From Brachionus plicatilis (lineage: Eukaryota > Rotifera > Eurotatoria > Ploima > Brachionidae), in NCBI GenBank assembly GCA_010279815.1, contig QEOQ01000246.1:902063-966062 (forward strand): 64,000 nt of DNA, given 5' to 3'. Position 1 is the stretch's first letter, and the number at the start of each line of letters is the position of its first letter. Positions 1 to 10,706 of this stretch are shown here, piece after piece. The position numbers were made by a program, and so were the translations under genes. The notes beneath the pieces are model-generated. The model was not told where the DNA came from. It searched no databases and saw only the letters and a program-made list of their open reading frames with translations.

Positions 1-2910
1 TCATTTGGATGGCTATTTTTTTGATGAAGTGCTCCAGCTGGCTGAGCCGGTCGGACTCGATCAGCTGCATTTGGTTGCACGCCTCGATGGACTCTAGCTG
101 CCAGTCCTGTCTGGCCAGTTCAAATGACGAGCAGGCCTTGTGGTACTTGCTCTCGGATTTTTCCAGTTGGTCACGTGACTTGCTTATTTGGGACTCCAAC
201 TTTTGGATCTCTTTGCTGTTGGGCGGTTTGCCTGCCACTCCTTTTTGCGCTTCGTCCAAGCTGTACATGCATTTTTCTATCTCTTTCACCAGTTGAAAAC
301 ACCGTGATCGATACTTTTATTAATTAGGGAAAAAATTAATTTTTTTTATTCCAGCTAGAGAACCAATTTTATTGCAGACAATGTGGAAAATAATATAGGT
401 TTTATTTTAAAGTAAGGAATTTATAAAATTTTTATTTACAGTACTGATTTGTTCCAGTGGTTTTACCAAAATTTTAGTAAATTTACCGGAATTTCGGTAA
501 TTTTACCAGAATTTAACGGATTTTACGTAAATTTTCGTAAAAACCAAAAGGGCCAAAAAAATCCAAATTTTTGCAATATTTTCACTTTTTTTTAGTTTTT
601 TTTTCAAAATTAATAAAAAATTTAAAAAAAAAAAAAATGGTATTTTTTACGCAAATTTTCGTAAATTTTTATTGATTTTAGGGAAAAATAGTAAAAAAAA
701 GTGAAAAAAAAAAACAAAAAAAAAGCAAAATTTAAATTAAGTTATTTTAACCAGTCGTCATTTTTCTCAATTACAATTTCAATTACCTAATTTATCAAAG
801 TTAATATTTCAAAAAGCCAAAAACTTTAATTTAAATTTCAACCTTTTCTTGACTCTTTGCCGCTTAACACTTATGATTTAAATATTTATATTTAAATTTC
901 AACCTTTTTCAGATGATTTATATATTTACTACATTTTTCAACTGTTAGTAATTTTTCAAATTCAAAAATTTCAATTTCAAATTTCAAATCATCTGAAATA
1001 GGTTGAAATTTAAATTAGCCAAAAACTTTAATTTAAATTTCAGCTTTTTGAAATATTAACTTTGATAAATTAGGTAATTGAAATTGTAATTGAGAAAAAT
1101 GACGACTGGTCAAATCACTAAAATATATGTATCTAATAATTTAAATATTAACACTAGAAGCACCAAGGTGTCAAAATGACTTTTTTTGATTTTTTACTAA
1201 GTTATAATTCAATGGTTTGAAAAGATTAAAACTTGAAATTGTAAAGTTAACATGAAATAAAGTAAAATTTTAAAAATTTTATATTAACATATTCACATGA
1301 TGCTTCATTTTTCTAAATTGACTATATACTACTAGAAGCACCAAAAAGGGTCAAACGACTCTCATTCTACCTATTCTGCACCCCAAACACCTAAAAGTGT
1401 ACGGCGCAAAAACAGGTAGAATATTTAATAGATATCATCGATAACCATACCAAAGTAAAAAATTCTCATCGTTGTCAAAACAACTGGGGATATCAAACAA
1501 TTAATAGAAAAATCCGAAAAAAAAAAAACAAATGGTTTGGTTATTGTTGCAATTGAAGATATGTATAATGTTGTTCTTAACACTAGAAGCACCAAAACGA
1601 GTCATTTTGACTAGTTATGATAATTAAAGAATAAATCGTATATTTTATTTTCAAATTTATTTAAATTATTAAATCAATTGAATAAAAATTGTTAATTAAT
1701 AAATTTTAGTTTTTTCTTTGGCCTTATAAAAAATCCATGGTCAATCACACTTTTTTCAAATACTCTCTATTTCTTTTGTACAATATCCACATACTGCTTT
1801 TTTACATTTTGAACAAAAATTTGTCGCTTTATAATTACCACATAAACGAATTTGAACAAAATTTTTTTTATTTGAATTTAGTTAATTTAGAAAGTTATTC
1901 TTATTTTTAATGCTGAAAAAAAATCACTTAGATTTTATTTAAATTATTGTACCATGCAATTTAATGAATTTTCTTATTTTTTAATTTTTAATTTTCTTAT
2001 TGTTAAAAATTTATATATTTGCCAAATAATTAATGGCAATAAACGAAATTTAAAAAAAAAGGTAATTTTATTTTTTGAAAATAGTAGTTGGTGAAAAATC
2101 TTTGCATCTGGCGTAATGCTCAATTTCACGTTTTTTAGGTAACATATAAAAAAATTATTTGACACTATTTTAAAAATAAATTAGATACAATTAGAATAAA
2201 AGTCGCTCAAATGTATCAATTTTTTAAATCTTAATCGAATCAACACTTTTTTTATCCAATTATCTTAAAAATTTAAAATATTTTTACAAATATTTTAAAG
2301 AAAAATAAAATATTTGAATAAAAAAAAATCGATTTCAACACTTTTATCATTAACATTTTGCCATTTTATTAATTAATAAGTACTAAAATTTAAATAAAAA
2401 TTTTCAAAAAATAATTTATTTTTTCAAATCATAAAATGAACTTACTTTGTAGTCTTCGGCCTTTCTGTCGGCATAATTTCGGATGGCCTTGTCGACTTTG
2501 AGCTCGACGGGCTTGCGGGACTTGGTGTTGTTTTCGACAAGGATTTTGATGGGCTTGATGACTTCTTCGTGCAGGGTTGAGCCGAGCGAGCGGTGCATTT
2601 CGGCCTCGGTGTCGAACTGAATTGACACTTGGAGCCAGGCGTCCGACAGCGTGCCGTGAAATTCCTTGGACAGCTTTTGCAGTCGCAGGCTCGATTTGTT
2701 CAAATTCTTGGCATAGGCTAGCTCGGTGTCGGCTCTTTCGGCCAGCACACTGGCCAGCTCCTTGCAAAAATCGCTGCCCATGCGCATATACTTCTTTAGC
2801 TCTTCGAAACCATTCGGACCCTTGGCACAAAATTAAGCTTCAATTAAATGCTAGATAAAGTTGAGGCCTACTCCAAAACAATGCCTGAACTCCGTGTATT
2901 CCACAACCAT
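1..2910 (-). CDS. NOSTRIN-like F-BAR domain protein (5' part, cut by window edge)
   Basis: Three exons are visible on the minus strand: 2910-2872 (starts MVVEYTEF), 2820-2446 and 313-1, the last running off the window. The first intron is 51 bp and the second about 2.1 kb; both have GT-AG ends and keep the frame. The second exon reads GSDFCKELASVLAERA and then ELAYAKNLNK, and the third YRSRCFQLVKEIEKCM followed by a charged coiled coil. These match the N-terminal F-BAR (FCH plus helical) region of vertebrate nostrin closely in order and spacing. F-BAR dimers bind and curve membranes, and nostrin links endothelial NO synthase to endocytosis in vertebrates; that partner is not implied here. A short exon may be missing between EDYK and YRSR, since human nostrin has about ten more residues there. 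The HR1/SH3 half lies outside the window. Family call is fairly sure; orthology is inferred. Confidence 0.8.
750..1110. repeat. Foldback element (inverted arms) inside the NOSTRIN-like intron
   Basis: Left arm begins ACCAGTCGTCATTTTTCTC and the right end is its reverse complement, ending GACGACTGGT. Arms match over roughly 70 bp and then again over an AT-rich stretch around AACTTTAATTTAAATTTC. Total 361 bp. No clear target-site duplication was found. It is probably a MITE of unknown superfamily. Confidence 0.65.
1581..1860 (-). mobile_element. piggyBac-like remnant: TTAA end plus transposase C-terminal Cys-rich domain
   Basis: At 1577-1580 a TTAA is followed by CACTAGAAGCACCAA, a piggyBac-style terminus. 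Inside it, 1860-1756 on the minus strand reads RLCGNYKATNFCSKCKKA, then VCGYC and a stop. This C-x(n)-CxxC-x(n)-CxxC pattern is the C-terminal cysteine-rich domain of piggyBac transposases, and its orientation towards the TTAA end is correct. Related CACTAGAAGCACC ends lie at 1152 (also preceded by TTAA) and 1332, all in the same orientation. No opposite end was found, so the element is fragmentary. Confidence 0.6.
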
Positions 2911-4058
2911 TGTTTATTTACAATCAGCAGGTCATTAATTTTTTTTACTTCTAAAATTTGAATATTTAATTTGAAATTTTTTATTTAAATTTCAGCAATC
3001 AGAATTTTATTTGCACTTTTCTTTAACCTAATTACAAGCCATTGAACCAACTTAACTTTTTTGGCTGAATGTTCAAGTAAAAAAAGATGTTGTGCAGACA
3101 AATGGCACCAGATTTACTTGGACTAAAATAAATTTGTGTTTGCCTTGGAATTTTGGAGCGATTTTAATTTAAATATTTAAAAAAAGAAAGTAAGGCTTGG
3201 TTTTGTCAAAGGATTGTGTAAATAATGCCATGGTTTAGACTAACAGAATCGCTTGCACAAATAATCAAAAAGAATTTGTTCAAATTATGCCGTAATTTTT
3301 TAAATTTATTTCAGAGTTTTTATTTAAAGGAAATAATTTAATTTTACTTTGTTGGTTTTTTAATTATTTACAAATTCTGGTTTAAATAATCATAATTTTG
3401 AAAAAAAAATTTCAACTTATAGAGAATTATTTTTTTTAGGTAAAATTATTACAAAAGTGTCTAATAAATAATTCAAATAAAAAAATTTTTTTTGTACTAT
3501 TTATTTAATCCTTTAAAATATGAATTAAAATGGTAAAGAATCCTTGTCATACTTTTATTTTACTCTCTGTTTGTTTTCGTATAAAATAAAATTTGGTTAC
3601 TAATTAGCAGTGCTGATTGGTATAAAAAATATTTATTTATTTAACAAGTTATTTAATTTGAAGTTAAAAAAAATTCAAGAAGTTTAAACTTTTTGTAATT
3701 TTTACCAAAAATTATTAAACTTAATTTTTCAAACAAACTATTTTCATGTTTTTTTTTTTAAATTTCATTAAAAGGATTTATCAGTCACAGAACATATGGG
3801 GAGGTTTTAAGACCATTCCAAATGTCTAGGATCTCCTCCAGAACTTTATAAAAAAATGGTTTTTTCTATATATTTCAAAATATTCTTCGAAAAAAAATAT
3901 GGTAATGCAATCCTCAAAAATCTAAAATGTTCTTACTAATATTTTAGGGTCTTAATTCAATAAAAATTACTTTTTTTTAAATTAATCTTTCTCTTCAAAC
4001 AGGATCATGAAAAAAGACTCGGTTTCCTGCCAAGTTTTATTCTACACAATGCTGTTCT
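2911..4058. other. Intergenic, nothing recognised
   Basis: AT-rich sequence upstream of the NOSTRIN-like start codon and before the Merlin-like element. No ORF, repeat or RNA could be supported; the NOSTRIN-like promoter presumably lies in its first part. Confidence 0.4.
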
Positions 4059-4895
4059 GGGTCAACCTTGTTTTGTGATCAAAAGATCACCTATTTGGTG
4101 GTCTGGTCCTGGTCACAGGGTTAGTGAACATTAAAGATCACTGATCACATTCTTGACGTTTTTGTGACCTTAAATTTTTAAGATTAAAAAAAAAAAAATT
4201 TTATGTGACCATTTATTAAAATATGTGACCATGGTCACATTAATGTGACCAAAGTTAAAGTTTTGTGACCAAAAATATAGAATACAAAGTTTCAAATAAA
4301 AAAAAAAAATAAAGTTTAGAAAAAAGGAAATTTTAATGTTGTTTTGCGATATGAAGCTTAACCCTACGTTTATTGAACCATCGTAAATCGACTTAAATGT
4401 CCCACATGAAGTACATCGCCAAGACAAGATCTGGTTTTTGCTGTCAGCTGTTCTTTTTCGAAACTTAAGATTTAGCTCAGACCCTTTCTTTATACAATTG
4501 ATTTTATCACAACAACGACTAGAAAATATTAAGCCAAGATTTCTTAGCTTATCAAAAAGTTTAAATTCATCAGTTTGTTCTAAACTCATTTTTGATCAAA
4601 AGTGTAAAATACAATTCAAATTTATATAAAAATTTTGAATAGCACATAGTATTTTTATAAAAACGTAAGCAATAAGCACAGAGTTTAAAAAAGTTTGATG
4701 TGTATGCATGCTTTAAAAAAAAATTTCAAATTTAAGAGATTTTTATTAAAAATTATTTTGGTGATCATTAATTTGTATATTTAAGGTCACAAAAACGTCA
4801 AGAATGTGATCAGTGATCTTTAATGTTCACCAACCCTGTGACCAGGACCAGACCACCAAATAGGTGATCTTTTAATCACAAAACAAGGTAGACCC
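4059..4895. mobile_element. Merlin-like DNA transposon derivative, 837 bp, intact 8-bp TSD
   Basis: Terminal inverted repeats of about 115 bp: the left end starts GGGTCAACCTTGTTTTGTGA and the right end, reversed, GGGTCTACCTTGTTTTGTGA. An exact 8-bp duplication GCTGTTCT flanks it (4051-4058 and 4896-4903). The interior holds the start of an ISXO2/Merlin-type transposase on the minus strand. Merlin elements are known for 8-9 bp TSDs and ends beginning GG. The catalytic half is missing, so this copy is non-autonomous. Confidence 0.8.
4374..4589 (-). pseudogene. ISXO2-like (Merlin) transposase N-terminal fragment
   Basis: Starts MSLEQTDEFKLFDKLRNLG. It continues with a zinc-binding arrangement of cysteines (CC, then C, then WRCTSC) ending at KSIYDGS. 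The order 'Cys pair, WRCxxC, KSIRxGSFF' is the hallmark N-terminus of Merlin/ISXO2-like transposases, where it precedes the DDE nuclease. Here homology stops at DGS and the frame then runs into low-complexity sequence, so the nuclease is absent. It lies within the 837-bp element, confirming the superfamily. Confidence 0.7.
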
Positions 4896-4903
4896 GCTGT
4901 TCT

Positions 4904-7309
4904 TTATGTATAATTATGATTTAAACATTTTTGTAGAGAACAGACTTTATTGTCAAAACTTATTGATTGAAAATATATCTTTATAAAACTTAAAAAGCCC
5001 CATTTTTTACTTTTTATAAACCAGATAAAATATTATAATTTTTTTGCAATAACTTTTGAACCAAAAGTCAAAATTTAGTGATCTAAATAATATTGTAATC
5101 CTTGTTTAATTATCTTTTAGACGATTTTAAAATTTAGATATCGTAAAATTAAAACTTGTTAGGTTACGAGTATTTTTATCAGTGATCAAAGTCTATTTGA
5201 AGAGAAAGATTAAAATTTAAAAAAATTGTCTTATTCTACATTTTTATATAATTTTAATTACTGAAAAAATTTTTTTCGAAATTTTTATTATTTTAAACAA
5301 AAAACGCGCCAACATTTTTTCAACACCTCTTACTTTAAAAACTAAATGGGAAACAAAGCATTAACATTTTTCTTTATTATTTTTAAAATAAATAAAATTT
5401 AAAATTAAAAGTATCTTACTTAATTTAAAATTAAATTAAATGGATGCCTTAAAAATTGCAGCGATAAATTACAATGCATTAATAATTCTGTAAAAATCTA
5501 TCTTAATTCCTGTCCCCCGTTAAAGCTTGGGAAATTATTTTAAAATCAAAATAATAACTTAAAAAGTTAATTAATTTATTGATTATATTAAAGACTAAAT
5601 TAATAAAAATAAAAACAAAAAATGAAATTATATTTAAAATTGTTTTTCTAAATTTGATTATGATGTACCTTCTTTTTTTAGATATTCGAAAATTAAATAT
5701 TATTTAAATGAAAATAAAAATAACAAACAATTATACTATCAAGACTTGATGAGTTTTTTTTGAAATTTTTAAAATTAAAAAAAATTTAATTTAAATATTT
5801 GGATAACCTGTGGGACATAAGTAAAGAGTAAAATGTTATGTTTAATTTTTCCATCAGACAAATACCCAAATAGTCTACAATATTTAATTATTTTAAATCC
5901 TTGGACAAATTAAAAATTTTTAGAATAAAACAAAATAAAATTTTTCTAACGCGAATAATCCCAATTTACAAAATAAATTTTTTCAATATTACCTCGTCAA
6001 TTATAAATATTTTTGATTATTAATTTAAATTTTTTTAGTGTAAAAATTAACAATCACTTGTAAAAATTTCTTTTTTAAATTTTTATTAAAACATTTATTT
6101 AGGACAACTTGAATTATTATTTGAGTGAGGAATATAAATTAAAAAATGTGAAAAATAAGCAAATAAAGTGCTTGAGTTATATCTATAAAAAAGCTAATAA
6201 TTAAATATTTTATTTAGATTTTGATAATTATTTATCTGATTTTCTTATTTTAAAATATCACCAAAAAATTTATAATCCAACAGAATACTTTAATCTAAGA
6301 GAAAAAAATTAAAATAAGTATACATAAAAACTATTAAAAATTTATTATGAAAATTTAACAGAATATTTGCATGATGCAGCAATTGAGCCAAATTTTTTTT
6401 GTCCTTACCTAAGCATCACATATAAGCTCAAGGACAATCATAGAAAACCCAATCTCGGTCCAAAGAAGTAAACACACTTCATTTTTTATATCTTCGAAAA
6501 TGTCAATGATATGAAAATGTTTTGTGTGACATGTCAATTTATAATAAACTATTAATAATTGCTTTAATTTGATTATTTTCCTAGGCCCTAAATTTCATTG
6601 TATTTCAAAATTACAGAAGTTTTGGATTCACATGACATGTTTGATAAATAGGACAAAATTAACCTGTCATACTATTACAATAGAATAAATGAGGTGTGAT
6701 AATTTTAACGTGTATGCTTCAACAATCTCAAATATTTAATCCTTGATTGATGAATTCGACCATGATCAAAATAATAAAAAAATATTTACACCTATCATTA
6801 CTTTTTCAGTTTGTCTATTTTAATTTGTTTCTATATTAAATTCTAACTTATTTTATTTTCTCTTGATATTATTTAATCTGAAGGAACTTTAACTCGGCAA
6901 AATTTACAATTTTAAATTTACAATTTTACAATTCACTAGAACTATGAAAATAAAATTATATTAAAAAAAGGGTCAAAATTAAATCGTTTTTTATTAATTT
7001 TTAATTATTAATTTATTTTTGAAAAAAAAATGTTACAAAATAATATTTATTATATTTTTCAAAAATAACTCTAATAAAAATAATTAATGCAATTGAAAAA
7101 ATTAATTTTTTTAGTTTCAAATGGATAGCTTAATTTAAATTGACTGGATTTGTCAGGAAGCATAACATGTATCTAACTTAGGACTAATTCGACTTAAATT
7201 ATGTACTTGTCTAATGTACAATTAAATTTTTTAAAAAAGTTATTGTAAATTTATTATAAATTTATTTTTTTTGGCATTTCACCGATATTTTTTCAATGTT
7301 GAGAAGCGG
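4904..7309. other. Intergenic, nothing recognised
   Basis: About 2.4 kb of AT-rich sequence with stops in every frame. No gene, RNA or bounded repeat could be supported. Confidence 0.4.
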
Positions 7310-7317
7310 CTAAATTG

Positions 7318-7748
7318 GGCAAATTGAAGTTCAAAAATTTTCAAATCAAAATTTTTACTTTTAGATTTTAAAAAAGTTTTTAATAAATTTTTTGACTTAA
7401 CTTTATTTTACATGATTTTTTTAACGCTTAATTTGGAAGAAAATTATATGAATTTTAATCTGAAGTAAAACTAAAATCTAAATCAATTTTTTGAAATTTT
7501 TCGATTCTAAATTTAACTTTGTTTCGCTGTAATATAATTTAATTGAAATTAAAATATCATTTGAGACCTATCGTTTGGGACTTAATTTGACTAACTAAAT
7601 TTGTCTTTAAATTTCTTAATATTGAAATAAAAAACATTTAATGTTTAATTAAAAAGAATTTTATAAAAAACTGATTTCGTCATTTTTACTTAGATTTTAA
7701 TAGATTAAGTTTTTATTATGTGGTCATGATCATTAACTTCAAGTTGCC
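7318..7748. mobile_element. GGCAA-family MITE, copy A
   Basis: Left end GGCAAATTGAAGTTC; right end CTTCAAGTTGCC. Near-identical 8-bp flanks CTAAATTG (7310-7317) and CCAAATTG (7749-7756) form the target duplication (7/8). Interior matches the other copies, for example TTCAAATCAAAATTTTTA near the left end and a shared segment around CTGAAGTAAAACTAAAATCT. No coding capacity. Confidence 0.7.
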
Positions 7749-8035
7749 CCAAATTGCTTCTTATAAGATTTTCGAACCAAAGAAAATCAGATAAAGAATT
7801 AATTCTAATTGAGAATTCCATGTCTTAGAATTTCAAACCAAATCCACACACAATTAGAAAGTTTCATTTTTGTTTTTATTTTTTTTTAATTTTTTCAAAT
7901 AAAAAAATAACAAATTCTTCTCGTTTTTTATTTCATTAAATGGATTAAAAAAATTATAAGCTGTAAAATTTTACATTTTTGTTGATGAAGAAAAAAGTAA
8001 CTTAAGGAAACAAAAAAAATGTATATTTGTACAAT

Positions 8036-8085
8036 TATTTATTTATTTGCTTGTCTGTGACGAGCAAAAGCTCCTTCGGATTTAA
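8036..8085 (-). repeat. LINE-like 3' tail, minus orientation
   Basis: Plus strand reads TTATTTATTTGCTTGTCTGT then CGAGCAAAAGCTCCTTC. The same motif recurs near 9626, 16262, 23158 and 36715. Reversed, it is a small stem (GGAGC...GCTCG) followed by (AAAT)n, the usual shape of a non-LTR retrotransposon 3' end. Family not identified. Confidence 0.5.
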
Positions 8086-9625
8086 AAAAAATAAAAATAA
8101 AAATATAATAAAAGATTTTTAAAATAAAGAAGAAAATTATTTTAAATAAGTTGAGAAAAGAGTAACAGGTTTTACATGTATAAATATTTTTGGTTTTAGG
8201 AAAATAAGAAGAAATTGAAAGGTAGCAATTAGACTAAGGAATAAGGTTAAAATGTACAATACTTATCAAAATTAAAAAATAAAAATTTCAAATTAGATCT
8301 CTATTGTAGAAATTCTTCAAACGCTTATTTTGTTCATATTTTTTTAAATAATTTTCCTTAATCAAAGGGGCTTTCAATTAAGGGATATTAAATTAATCTA
8401 GTTTCATTTGTTTTCTAAGTTAATATATAAAAAATTGTACCTCAATCGCTTGCAGTGTGAAGTGAAGAATCAGAAAACTTTGCATTAAAATTAAAATGAC
8501 ACATTTTTGTCATAATAATTAATTAAATTTTTTAAGCGTAAAAAGCATCCCTTACTGTTTTAAATTTTAAATTATGTTCTAAAAAAATTGTTTTTTTTTT
8601 TGCATAATTTTCAATTAAAATCCAAACTATTCTACGAATCTTTTCTTCTTGCTAGTTTAACGTTTAATCATTCAAACATAATACATAACTTTTTTTTATA
8701 GGAATATTTATATTTTGCTTTATTTCTTTTAGCAATATTGTTAATAAATATACTAAACAATAATTGACTAATAACTGAGTCTTGATGCAATATGATCATT
8801 TAAGTTTACTTTAATTTCCTAGAGTCCACGAATTTTTAAGGCGACAAGTAAATGATATTGTAGTGGAAAAAAATTAGTAGTTGTAAAAAATAATTAGAAT
8901 CTAAGGTTCCGGAAATGTAAAACGTCCACACTGTGTCGTGATTCAATTTGTGACTACAAATTACTAATTTACGTGTATGAATACCTATGAAAGCCAAAAT
9001 TTTAGGGGGTAGTCAAAAAATAATTTTCTGGTTCTAAGGTTCTAAAGACACTTGTTAAATATTGGACTTTATTATTGAAGTATGTCTTCTGAGAACTTTA
9101 TCTTACGAAATACTCCATATATCCCCATTAATGGCCATATATTCTGAAAGAGCACAAAATTTTATGTCATAATCGGAATCTTTTTGTACCAAAAAAATAT
9201 TTTAAAGTTGGAATTTTGGAAAAAGCTGAAATTTCAGCCTTTCTTTTAGTTTTATTGTATCTAGTCTTAAGACTGTCCCAAAACCCCATATAGAATATAT
9301 ATATATTCAGAAACAAGATAAAATTTTAAACATTTTCTGGGCTTTACTTTTTTATTATTTTAAAAATTTACCAAAAAAATTGATCTCTTCAAAAATTTGA
9401 AAAAAAAACTTTTTTCTAATGTATTAATTTTTTAAGTCTCAGTTAAGTTTATTTTTATATATAATATCATCAACCATAATTAGAAAATAATTTTAAAAAA
9501 TTTTTAGAAATCCGGACTTTCAAAAAGATAAATAAAAGCTCGGACTTGGACTTTAATTTTAGTGATTTTGATTTTAAAATCAAGTCCTTTTTAAATCGAC
9601 TTATCTTATTTTTTCTTTACATGTT

Positions 9626-9665
9626 TTTTTTTTTATTTGTTTATCTGTACCGAGCTAATAAAAAA
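9626..9665 (-). repeat. LINE-like 3' tail, minus orientation
   Basis: TTATTTGTTTATCTGTACCG followed by AGCTAAT: a diverged copy of the tail motif described at 8036 and better preserved at 16262. Confidence 0.4.
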
Positions 9666-9962
9666 TAGAATAAAATAAAAATAGTTTGATTTTTTGTGTT
9701 TGAATTACAAAATACATCCAATGTTGAAATAAACTTGAAAAAGTGCGATTTTTCAAATATTTATTTCAGTTTCGAATAAAAAAATAATTTTAAGTTATTA
9801 TTGCGAGCATTTTCATATTTGAAATTTTTTAATATTACATTTAGCCTTTTTCTAAGTAGATAAAAAAATTCAAAAGAGGTGGACAATTTTTAGATTAGGT
9901 AAACTAATAGTTCACAAAACCTGAGGACTAAATTGTTCCAGTAACTTTAGTTCACCTAACTG

Positions 9963-10209
9963 CAGAGTTGTTTAAAAGTCCCAAAAAAGTCCACACTTTT
10001 TTTTTTATTTTAATTTTTTTTTTTTTAAAATTAGGCTTCATATAAAAAAAATTATATATTCTTGGGTTGTCTAATGCAATAGATTTGCCATATATCAGAA
10101 TTTTCTTGCAATTTTAGCATAAATGTCTTCACAATTCTTCTTCAGTATTCAAAATTTTAAAGCCTGGACTTGGACTTAACATGAGACTTGTGACTTTTAA
10201 AAAACTCTG
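9963..10209. mobile_element. hAT-type MITE
   Basis: Starts CAGAGTTGTTTAAAAGTCCC and ends with its inverse, GACTTTTAAAAAACTCTG. Flanks CCTAACTG and CCTAACCT resemble an aged 8-bp duplication (6/8). CAGAG termini and 8-bp TSDs are typical of hAT elements. Sister copies: 40989-41085 (exact TSD) and a right end at 39891. Confidence 0.65.
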
Positions 10210-10303
10210 CCTAACCTTTCACCTTTTTACTTTTTAAATTTTAACTTAAATTTAGTGATAATTGATGTTTGTTTGATATTTTTTCACAAAAACTTAATTT
10301 ACA

Positions 10304-10433
10304 GCACAATTTAAAACTAACTTTTACAGTTCTTTTCCTCGACTCTTCCTCTTTCTTTCCCCACTGGAATAGTTGAAGAAGAGTCGAGAATCAAAATGCG
10401 AACAAGTTAGTTTTAATTTGTACGGTATAAAAA
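10304..10433. repeat. Hairpin repeat with pyrimidine/purine arms
   Basis: Left border CAGCACAATTTAAAACTAAC, right border GTTAGTTTTAATTTGTACGG. Inside, CTCGACTCTTCCTC faces GAAGAAGAGTCGAG. The borders resemble those of the larger hairpin at 15617-15812, suggesting one family. Confidence 0.5.
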
Positions 10434-10706
10434 ATTGAAAACAGAGCGTAGATAGTTTTTTAAATTACAAATATTATGTTAAGGATCATCTTATCACAAA
10501 CCCAAAGTCAAAATTTATAAAAAATAAAATAATGATTAAACTCATTCTATTTCACTAAAGAGATTTACTTTCAAATATGAACATGCTTGCACTATTAACT
10601 TAAAATTATTTTTTTATTTGAAACTAATATAATTTATTTGAATTAATTGAACTTTTTCAATTTCAGCATTCGATACATTTTGTAATTCAAACACAAAAAA
10701 TCAATC

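Larger units (their letters stand above)
7757..9683. other. Intergenic; one LINE 3' tail, otherwise nothing recognised
   Basis: AT-rich non-coding sequence. Contains two short LINE-like 3' tails (listed separately) and no supportable gene. Confidence 0.4.
9684..10706. repeat. 1-kb foldback element with ~150-180 bp inverted arms, carrying two nested elements
   Basis: Left arm (9684 to about 9850) contains TTTTTTGTGTTTGAATTACA. The reverse complement is at 10525-10706 with clear continuous similarity. Two single arms of the same family lie at 34013-34140 and 36478-36660. A hAT-type MITE (9963-10209) and a pyrimidine/purine hairpin (10304-10433) sit inside, so it is an old composite. Confidence 0.6.
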
